From: a virus
Strand: one strand, 5' to 3'
Length of the DNA stretch: 20,387 nucleotides
Virus record (IMG/VR): IMGVR_UViG_3300008219_000143
Location: 1 to 20,387 of that record
Shown: positions 8,809-14,740 of the stretch, in pieces
Position numbering within the stretch: the stretch's first letter is position 1
How the letters are laid out: every line of letters starts with the position of its first letter
Position numbers and translations under genes: made by a program
Notes under the pieces: generated by a model
Databases searched by the model: none
Told to the model about the DNA's origin: nothing
The model's input: the letters and a program-made list of their open reading frames with translations, nothing else

Positions 8809-8833
8809 ATTGTGTGCTATCCTGTCAGGTACA

Positions 8834-9532
8834 ATGCCATCTCACAACATCTTAGATGATCCTGACAGACAGCTAGTAATCTGGGCAGATACAGACTTTG
8901 CAAACTGGCGTTCAACTGGAGTAAGTAAAGAGCCTTGGACTTATGACTGGCTTTCTGACTTCGATGAAACAGTCTGCCTGTATAACATCGGAGCCTGTGT
9001 TGGCACGTACTCGATAATGGCTGCTGCTCGCGGGGCCAGTGTGTACGCATTTGAGCCACTCCCTGTCAACATAGAGGCACTGCACAGGAATATCAGTGCT
9101 AATAATCTCCAGAGCAAAGTAGTGGTCTTCCCTTTTGCTTTGTCAGCTATGCAGGAAATAAAGACTTTTTATATAGCTGAGGGCTACAGTGTCATAGCTG
9201 GATACGGACTGCTCTCCTCTGATCCTGTTACTAAAGGATTGCCTAAGAACTCAAGCATAAGGCTTCCGTCATTCAGACTTAATGACATTGCTTTACCTAT
9301 AAAGAAACCTACTCATTTACTCATAGACGTAGAAGGTGGAGAGGTAGAAGTGTTGCAGGGTGCAGACATGCTGCTTGAGGGAAGTAGTATCGAGTCAATC
9401 TTAATTGAAGTGCAATCGGACACAGAAGACGAGGTTGAGGAGATACTAAACAGCTTTGACTTTAAGGCAGTTGAATCCTTTGCTCCTAGGAATCTAATGA
9501 AGTGCGTTCTCTATAACAGGGAGTATAAGTAA
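8834..9532 (+). CDS. FkbM-family SAM-dependent methyltransferase
   Basis: The product has 232 residues from ATG 8834. An in-frame TTG at 8810 would add eight residues but abuts the terminator T-tract and has no ribosome site. SAM-binding motif I is seen as CLYNIGACVGTYSIMAA, matching the family D-x-G-A-N-x-G with Tyr-Asn-Ile-Gly and Cys in place of the usual Asp and Asn. It is followed by the characteristic VYAFEPLPVNIEALHRNI strand and later LLIDVEGGEVEVLQGA, the family's ID-x-EG-x-E-x-x-V-L-x-G motif. FkbM proteins usually O-methylate sugars or small molecules and are common in polysaccharide clusters. The stop overlaps the synthase start by one base (TAATG), implying coupled translation. 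The natural acceptor is unknown; a glycan built with the neighbouring nonulosonate enzymes is a reasonable guess. Confidence 0.88.
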   Translation: MPSHNILDDPDRQLVIWADTDFANWRSTGVSKEPWTYDWLSDFDETVCLYNIGACVGTYSIMAAARGASVYAFEPLPVNIEALHRNISANNLQSKVVVFPFALSAMQEIKTFYIAEGYSVIAGYGLLSSDPVTKGLPKNSSIRLPSFRLNDIALPIKKPTHLLIDVEGGEVEVLQGADMLLEGSSIESILIEVQSDTEDEVEEILNSFDFKAVESFAPRNLMKCVLYNREYK

Positions 9533-10578
9533 TGCCATTATCTATTGACGGTCAGCTTATATCAGAAGACGAGAAAGCGTATCTGATAGCAGATATAGGA
9601 CACAACCACTCTGGAAGTATGGACAGGCTGGAAGAGATGGTTCTGGCTGCAAGAGACTCAGGGGTAAACGCAGTCAAGTTCCAGACTAGGAATCCAAAAG
9701 AAGTTTACTCACCATCTGAATACTACCGAAAGAGTGACAACCCTCAGTGGATGGATGAAACCTATGGGATTCACAGAGAAAAACTAGAGTGGTCGCCAGA
9801 GGAGTGGAAGCATGTCTTTGACTTCTGTAAAACTGTTGGGGTCACAGCGTTCTCTACTCCCTTTGACTTTCGTAGTCTGGATCTCCTGCTCTCCTTAGAT
9901 GTTCCTGCAATAAAGATAGCCAGCGGAGATGCAACCAATCTACCGCTGATAGGCGCAGCAGCCTCTCATAACATCCCTATGATAATCAGCACAGGTGGAT
10001 GCAACATAGAAGAAGTAGATGCAATAGTTCAGGTAATGACGCTAAAGAAAACTCCGTTTGCAATACTCCAGTGTTCATGCATCTACCCTGCCCCACATGA
10101 TGTACTGAACATAAAAGTTATACAGGGATACAAGGACAGATACCCTGACATTGAAACAGGACTGTCTACCCATGACCCAGATATACACCCTACCCTTGCG
10201 GCCTTTGCCCTAGGGGGCAGGATCTTTGAGCACCACTTCACTGTGAATCGTAGATGGAAAGGCACAGACAATGCCTTCTCACTTACCCCTGCAATGATGA
10301 AAGAACTCAGGAAGAATATAGATGATGTCTTTCTATCACTTGGCAGCCTTGTAAAAACTCAAGACCCAAGAGAGAAGGTCTATACAGACGAAAGAAGGAA
10401 GAGTCTGTACTGGGCAGCAACCAAGAACCAAGGAGAGACTGTCTCCGATAACGACATAAAGATTCAGTGTCCTGCCAATATCATGCACCCCGCAGATATG
10501 TACACACTCATCGGCAAGAAGATACATTCCCTAAAGGTTACTGAAGGGAATCCTGTTACTGAGGTAGACGTAATTTGA
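9532..10578 (+). CDS. neuB: NeuB-family nonulosonate (sialic acid-type) synthase
   Basis: The product has 348 residues, full length for the family. The enzyme condenses phosphoenolpyruvate with an N-acyl-mannosamine or related amino sugar to give a nine-carbon acid. Motifs in order: ADIGHNHSG at about 20-28, AVKFQT at about 47-52, AFSTPFD at 106-112, IKIASGD at 127-133, STGG at 153-156, LQCSCIYPAP at 179-188, THD at 213-215 and EHHFT at 233-237, with His 214 and His 235 at the metal-binding positions, then GTDNAFSL. A SAF (antifreeze-like) domain occupies about 285-348. In that domain the usual Arg-Pro-Gly substrate-contact motif reads Cys-Pro-Ala. Substrate (sialic, legionaminic or pseudaminic precursor) cannot be decided. 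Its start shares one base with the methyltransferase stop, and its own stop overlaps the cytidylyltransferase start. Confidence 0.93.
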   Translation: MPLSIDGQLISEDEKAYLIADIGHNHSGSMDRLEEMVLAARDSGVNAVKFQTRNPKEVYSPSEYYRKSDNPQWMDETYGIHREKLEWSPEEWKHVFDFCKTVGVTAFSTPFDFRSLDLLLSLDVPAIKIASGDATNLPLIGAAASHNIPMIISTGGCNIEEVDAIVQVMTLKKTPFAILQCSCIYPAPHDVLNIKVIQGYKDRYPDIETGLSTHDPDIHPTLAAFALGGRIFEHHFTVNRRWKGTDNAFSLTPAMMKELRKNIDDVFLSLGSLVKTQDPREKVYTDERRKSLYWAATKNQGETVSDNDIKIQCPANIMHPADMYTLIGKKIHSLKVTEGNPVTEVDVI

Positions 10579-11297
10579 TAAAAGCAGTAGCGCTTATTCC
10601 AGCCAGAGCAGGTAGTAAGAGGGTAGTAAATAAGAATATAAGAAAGCTAGGAGACAAGCCTCTTATTGCACACACAATAATTGCAGCACAGGATTCCAAG
10701 TGCTTTGATTCAATTATAGTTTCTACTGATAGTGAAGCTATTTCTGAAGTAGCTTATGAATACGGAGCAGATGTCATAGGCAGACCACCAGAGTTTGCCA
10801 CAGATACTTCCCCTGACATTGACTGGGTTATCCACGCTCTTATCAACCTAGAGATAGACGCAGGAGTATCAGAGTTTTATTCAATACTTCGACCTACTTC
10901 TCCCTTCAGAACGAAAGAAACAATACAGCGCGCAATAAATCTATGGGAAGGCATGGCTAGTCCCGCAGGGTTTACTTCACTAAGGGCAGTTGAAAAGGTA
11001 CAGCAGCATCCAGCTAAGATGTGGCAGCGTCTTTTGTCAGGTGAGATATGCCCTGTATTGCTTCAGCCATCTAAAAGTAAGTGGCACGATAACCAGTACC
11101 CGTCCCTGCCTGATGTATATACGCAGAACGCTTCTCTGGAGATAGCCTCTACATCAATGACAATGAGCGAAAGAAGTATTTCAGGTAAGAAAATTTATGG
11201 ATTCTTGACCTTAGATAACGAAGGCTTCGATATAAATACAGAATATGATCTTTCATATGCAAATGAATTACTAGAACAAGAGTTAGCTAATGCCTGA
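10575..11297 (+). CDS. neuA: NeuA-family CMP-nonulosonate cytidylyltransferase
   Basis: The product has 240 residues, normal for the bacterial enzyme domain. It activates a nonulosonic acid with CTP to give the CMP-sugar used by transferases. The N-terminal nucleotide-binding motif is ALIPARAGSKRVVNKNI (residues 6-22), followed by IIVSTDSE (47-54), RPPEFATD (70-77) and LRPTSPFR (105-112). NASLEI (185-190) comes late, and the metal-site region reads FDINTEYDL (218-226), where the second Asp of the meningococcal-type DID is Asn, a substitution that I recall in related cytidylyltransferases. The TTG start at 10575 is unusual but well supported: it overlaps the synthase stop and puts the first motif at its proper distance. 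A specific legionaminic or pseudaminic activity is equally possible. No sugar transferase follows. Confidence 0.9.
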   Translation: MIKAVALIPARAGSKRVVNKNIRKLGDKPLIAHTIIAAQDSKCFDSIIVSTDSEAISEVAYEYGADVIGRPPEFATDTSPDIDWVIHALINLEIDAGVSEFYSILRPTSPFRTKETIQRAINLWEGMASPAGFTSLRAVEKVQQHPAKMWQRLLSGEICPVLLQPSKSKWHDNQYPSLPDVYTQNASLEIASTSMTMSERSISGKKIYGFLTLDNEGFDINTEYDLSYANELLEQELANA

Positions 11298-11724
11298 AGA
11301 ACTTATTTTCAACGTACCTGATAAAGCAGAAGATGCAACTGCTAGCTTCTGGACATCAACAGAAGTTGAATATATCCAGTCTTGGGTTCTGGGAAAAGAA
11401 GAAGAAAATAATGAAAGGGTTTTGAAGCATGAATTCAAGCTGAACTATAAAGGGCAGGTAGAAATGTTTGGGGTAGTAGCAGAAGAGTCTGCTCCTGAAT
11501 CTCAAATAGAAGATATGGCTGCAAGGGTTGCGGAGAGATCAGCAGTAAAGATATTAGAAAAGCTACAAAAAAGAGGAAGCAAACTTGCACCAGAGAAGCT
11601 TGCTCTAAAAGAATACACAGACCTGCGGCGTGATGTTGCAGGAGCATTTAGGGATTACATAAGTCATGCCAAGCGCAGGTCGCAAAGCTCAACGGGCAAA
11701 ATCTACTTCAAAGGCATCTCGTAA
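11290..11724 (+). CDS. unrecognised charged helical protein
   Basis: The product has 144 residues and starts eight bases before the cytidylyltransferase stop. I do not recognise it. Residues 1-65 look like mixed strands and turns (an early AEDATASFWTSTEVEYIQSW, then a beta-like FKLNYKGQVEMFGVVAEE). Residues about 68-135 are strongly helical and charged, with Lys/Arg/Glu patterns typical of a coiled coil or helical bundle. No cysteines or catalytic motifs are seen. The 3' end overlaps the next gene by 59 bases, unusually long for this window. The start codon matches the tight packing of the cassette, so translation is likely coupled to the upstream gene. Its role could belong to either the sugar cassette or the virion genes that follow. 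Confidence 0.6.
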   Translation: MPEELIFNVPDKAEDATASFWTSTEVEYIQSWVLGKEEENNERVLKHEFKLNYKGQVEMFGVVAEESAPESQIEDMAARVAERSAVKILEKLQKRGSKLAPEKLALKEYTDLRRDVAGAFRDYISHAKRRSQSSTGKIYFKGIS

Positions 11725-12748
11725 AGATGTCTGCATACTTGGGTATGCTCAGGAGACAAGGGATCTTGTCTTTGATTTAGATGAAAGTGTAGAGATATGG
11801 GGCATCAATATGGCCCATGAGTTTCTTGGAGCGGGCAGTCGCACCGCAACTCAGTGGTATCAGCTACACCCTAGGGACTGGACTCTCTCTGAAAATAAAC
11901 CGACTGGCTATTGGGGTCGTCCTAAAAGGCACTTGACCTTTCTTCAGGAATTTGAGGGCGATGTCTTCATGTCCTACGATGAGCCAGATGTTCCTAACTG
12001 TAAGGTCTTTCCACTGGAAAAGATGTATGAGTATTTCCCAACAATATATTTCACCAGTACTTTTAGTTACATAATTGCCCATGCCTTATATCAGCACAAG
12101 CATGGAAAGAAGATAAGGAAGCTTTATCTGTACGGCATAAACCTAACAGCGCTAGATGAGTACACTCAACAAAGGCCGTGTGTTGAATACTGGATAGGTA
12201 AGTGTGAAGAAGCAGGGATTGAAGTAATTATTCCCAATGCCTCTGCTCTGTGTAAGGGAACACTGTATGCCTTTACCCGAAAGGATAAGGAAAACGACCT
12301 TGCTAAACATACCCTAGATAGGTTGCAACATTGGAAAGAGCAATATACTTTGCACTGGTCTAACATCATGGTTGTTCAAGCTATGCATAAAGAGCTTGAG
12401 CACTGGACTAAGTTTTTAGGAGAGGTATTTGAGGCTGCTGAAAACGAAGCAAAAGAGTTTGAAGGCAAGACTAAAGACGAAATAATGGTGTTTGCAAAAG
12501 AACTAGCTGATAAGATTCATGGTGTTGTGCAAGATCGCATAAGCAAAAGAGAAGGCAATAACAAGCGTATGCTTACCAAAGAGCAAACCGCTTTAAGTTC
12601 AGCACAAGGAGTTGTAAGAACAGAGCAACATTATCTAAGCTTGAATGGTGGGGTAGATCACAGGGCTCCTGCTTTACCAGAACTTAGATTCCCGGCTGAA
12701 TTTTTATCTGATGATTATGAAACACCAGATACGCCAGAGGCAATATAA
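11666..12748 (+). CDS. Rossmann-like phage protein with long helical C-terminus
   Basis: The product has 360 residues. After a basic 20-residue leader comes KDVCILGYAQETRDLVF (20-36), a first strand and loop, then VEIWGINMA (42-50). ATQWYQLHPRDW (61-72), a YFPTIYFTSTFSYIIAHAL stretch (123-141), KLYLYGINLTALDEYTQQRP (152-171) and EYWIGKCEEAGIEVIIP (174-190) follow. This order matches a phage protein family I know from annotations such as 'norphogenetic protein', with a Rossmann-type fold. Residues about 205-320 are almost entirely helical and coiled-coil-like, longer than the usual domain. The family's activity is not established. A distant similarity in fold to DUF115/Maf proteins, which act on nonulosonate glycosylation of flagellin, is suggestive beside NeuA and NeuB, but the family also occurs in phages without them. 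No better start exists than ATG 11666. Confidence 0.7.
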   Translation: MPSAGRKAQRAKSTSKASRKDVCILGYAQETRDLVFDLDESVEIWGINMAHEFLGAGSRTATQWYQLHPRDWTLSENKPTGYWGRPKRHLTFLQEFEGDVFMSYDEPDVPNCKVFPLEKMYEYFPTIYFTSTFSYIIAHALYQHKHGKKIRKLYLYGINLTALDEYTQQRPCVEYWIGKCEEAGIEVIIPNASALCKGTLYAFTRKDKENDLAKHTLDRLQHWKEQYTLHWSNIMVVQAMHKELEHWTKFLGEVFEAAENEAKEFEGKTKDEIMVFAKELADKIHGVVQDRISKREGNNKRMLTKEQTALSSAQGVVRTEQHYLSLNGGVDHRAPALPELRFPAEFLSDDYETPDTPEAI

Positions 12749-12753
12749 GGTGA
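12747..12753 (+). promoter_or_regulatory. strong ribosome binding site
   Basis: AAGGTGA lies three bases before ATG 12757. It is one of the clearest Shine-Dalgarno sequences here and marks re-initiation at the start of the neck/tail gene set. Confidence 0.6.
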
Positions 12754-12756
12754 GAA

Positions 12757-13164
12757 ATGACTTCTTCGGCAGGCCCTGTATGGCGGGCATATCTAGATAG
12801 TAAAAGACCCGCAGCAACTATTGGCGGCGCTACTGGCGTACCTGAAGGCGCTACCTTTGTGCTGGAAACTGTATTGCTTATTGACGGGAATACAGACTCA
12901 GGACATATAACTTCTTCTGGAACAGTAAGCCTTACAGTATCTGACTCTGTATTAAATGCAGGGACAGCCCTGATTACAGACAAGGCAAGCACTACCTTTA
13001 CTAAAACAACTGGGCTTGCTCTGTTTAAGATTACAAATACTGAGTCTAATGGATGGGAGAGCGGTACTTACAACGGCGATGTAAAGTATGCGTCTGACAG
13101 CGGTGGAACTTCTAGGTCTTTTTACTGGCCTTTGAAACTAACTGTTAGAGAGGCTAGGGACTAA
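12757..13164 (+). CDS. small beta-rich virion protein, neck or head-tail region (putative)
   Basis: The product has 135 residues, rich in Thr, Ser, Gly and Ala with regular beta-strand spacing. It opens with VWRAYLDSKRPAATIGGATG and closes with SFYWPLKLTVREARD. No catalytic motif is present. The shape resembles a beta-sandwich or Ig-like domain. It lies nine bases after the Rossmann-like gene, with a strong ribosome site, and its stop overlaps the next start (TAATG). Gene order between head and tail genes suggests a head-completion, neck or minor decoration role; this is positional inference only. Confidence 0.55.
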   Translation: MTSSAGPVWRAYLDSKRPAATIGGATGVPEGATFVLETVLLIDGNTDSGHITSSGTVSLTVSDSVLNAGTALITDKASTTFTKTTGLALFKITNTESNGWESGTYNGDVKYASDSGGTSRSFYWPLKLTVREARD

Positions 13165-14441
13165 TGGCTACCCCTACTAGGAAAAGAACCTTAAAGCAGA
13201 TCAGGCAGTCAATAGGAGTAAACCTAGATGCCATCAACCAAGACGATGGCGCGATTGAAACTACTATCTCTGATTCCTCTGGCAACTATTCTTTAATTCG
13301 CGACAACTCCCTACAGTACGGGACACATGACGAGCATCGTGGTAAGTGGATTATCGCAACTGACTCAAGCAGTAACCGACATATCAGAAGGGTTCAGGCA
13401 TCTGATCCTGATGCAAGAACACTAACAGTTTCTATTCCATTTTCCTCTGAGCCAAACAATGAATGGACGTTTGAACTCTGGGATGATTCAATCTCTCCGG
13501 TTGCATTGCATGACTACGTGAATCAATCATTGGCTGAGGTTACTAGAAAAGGATCTGTGCCTGTTAATTTAGATAGTGTTCATACCGGAGGTGGAATTAC
13601 TGAGTGGGCTGCGCCAAGCAGCGTTGTTGGGATACAGGATGTATTCACCAGACGTTCTTATATTGGTGAGCAGATTGAAAGCTTTGACGATGCATTAAGT
13701 TCCTTGGGTTCTAATGTAACTATTTATAACGACAGCGAAGATATAAGAGAAGGCAGCGGTGCGGCAAAGCTAACCGTTGGTGCTGGCGCTGGTACATCAG
13801 AGGCCCTAGCTGGCTCTTCTTTCTCCGCAATGGATCTTTCTGGGTATGACTCACTAGAGCTTTTTATAAAATCAAACACTGCTACAAGCAGTTCTAACTT
13901 TACCCTGTCTCTATACGAAGGCAGCTCTGCTAAGGAAACAATAGCACTGCCTGCTTTGACTGCTGATAGCTGGACTTATACAGAGCTTTCCCTTTCTAAT
14001 GCAGAGGTTGACACAGGCATTACAAGCTTCCGTATTAATACAGGGTCATCAGATGCAGGAGCGTTGACTCTCTGGTTTGACGACCTAAAAGCAGTGCGAA
14101 GTAAGTCAGCCCATTACGACAGAATTCCTAGGAAGTTTTGGAAAGTAAATCAAGACGACAGAACTCTTTATCTTGATGAGGATGCAAGCGTTCCCTATTC
14201 CAGACTACGGTTAACTGCGAGAAGGCCACCTGCTCTCTTGAGTAGTGACTCTGATGTGTGTGAGGTTGACTCTCAGTTTGTGATTAACTCTGCAATGGCA
14301 AAGGCATTAAGGTCATCAGCCGACAGGGGCGGGGGCAATGCTGACGCTAAGGATGAGGCAGCAGAAAGAAGAGAAGCTCAGGCTCAAGCCCTTAGATTAA
14401 AGATGAGGTCGCCTTCTGGTATTAGATGGTTTGGTGATTAA
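13164..14441 (+). CDS. neck/connector-like protein with inserted carbohydrate-binding-like jelly roll
   Basis: The product has 425 residues. Residues about 1-165 form an N-terminal part (helical start LKQIRQSIGVNLDAI, then beta strands and a segment DSISPVALHDYVNQSLAEVTRKG). Residues about 172-312 look like a separate jelly roll, with the order expected of carbohydrate-binding folds. That region opens ESFDDALSSLGSNVTIYND, has GSGAAKLTV, SGYDSLELFIKSN and SWTYTELSLS, and closes LWFDDLKAVR. Residues about 313-425 resume the main fold with YLDED and a helical Ala/Arg-rich tail (QFVINSAMAKALRSSA, then AERREAQAQALRLKM). The helical tail resembles head-tail adaptor or connector proteins. The inserted domain probably protrudes from the virion. 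Both flanking genes overlap it by one base. Confidence 0.6.
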   Translation: MATPTRKRTLKQIRQSIGVNLDAINQDDGAIETTISDSSGNYSLIRDNSLQYGTHDEHRGKWIIATDSSSNRHIRRVQASDPDARTLTVSIPFSSEPNNEWTFELWDDSISPVALHDYVNQSLAEVTRKGSVPVNLDSVHTGGGITEWAAPSSVVGIQDVFTRRSYIGEQIESFDDALSSLGSNVTIYNDSEDIREGSGAAKLTVGAGAGTSEALAGSSFSAMDLSGYDSLELFIKSNTATSSSNFTLSLYEGSSAKETIALPALTADSWTYTELSLSNAEVDTGITSFRINTGSSDAGALTLWFDDLKAVRSKSAHYDRIPRKFWKVNQDDRTLYLDEDASVPYSRLRLTARRPPALLSSDSDVCEVDSQFVINSAMAKALRSSADRGGGNADAKDEAAERREAQAQALRLKMRSPSGIRWFGD

Positions 14442-14740
14442 TGCGACACCTATACGGAACGAAAAATACATCAACATCTAATGTATCTGTTGCTCTAATC
14501 ACTGACACTTCAACCAGAGTTGTTTCCCTGACGGTAAAAGCAAGGGCTACAAATGGCAATGCAATGTTTCTAGGGTTTGATTCTGGCGTTAGTAGTAATG
14601 CAGGCTGGGAACTAACAGCAGGTTTAGCAAAAACTATTAACTATGGAGACTACTCCGCAACTGTAAAGGGCATTAACGTCTGGACAAATTGCTCTGATAC
14701 AGCAGCAAAGCTTGACTTTATAATGCTTACGGAGAACTAA
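14441..14740 (+). CDS. small beta protein, 99 aa, unknown virion component
   Basis: The product has 99 residues, predicted beta-sandwich, with segments SNVSVALITDTSTRVVSLTVKA, NAMFLGFDSG and ATVKGINVWTN, ending in LDFIMLTEN. It contains one Cys near residue 83 and no catalytic motif. Both its start and stop are shared with neighbours through TAATG overlaps, so it is tightly coupled to the connector-like gene before and the propeller-like tail gene after. A small adaptor or tail-attached beta domain is likely from context. I do not recognise a named family. Confidence 0.55.
   Translation: MRHLYGTKNTSTSNVSVALITDTSTRVVSLTVKARATNGNAMFLGFDSGVSSNAGWELTAGLAKTINYGDYSATVKGINVWTNCSDTAAKLDFIMLTEN

Noticed and set aside
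8810-8833. TTG start at 8810 for the methyltransferase
   Set aside because: It abuts the terminator T-run with no ribosome site; ATG 8834 places the protein at ordinary length.
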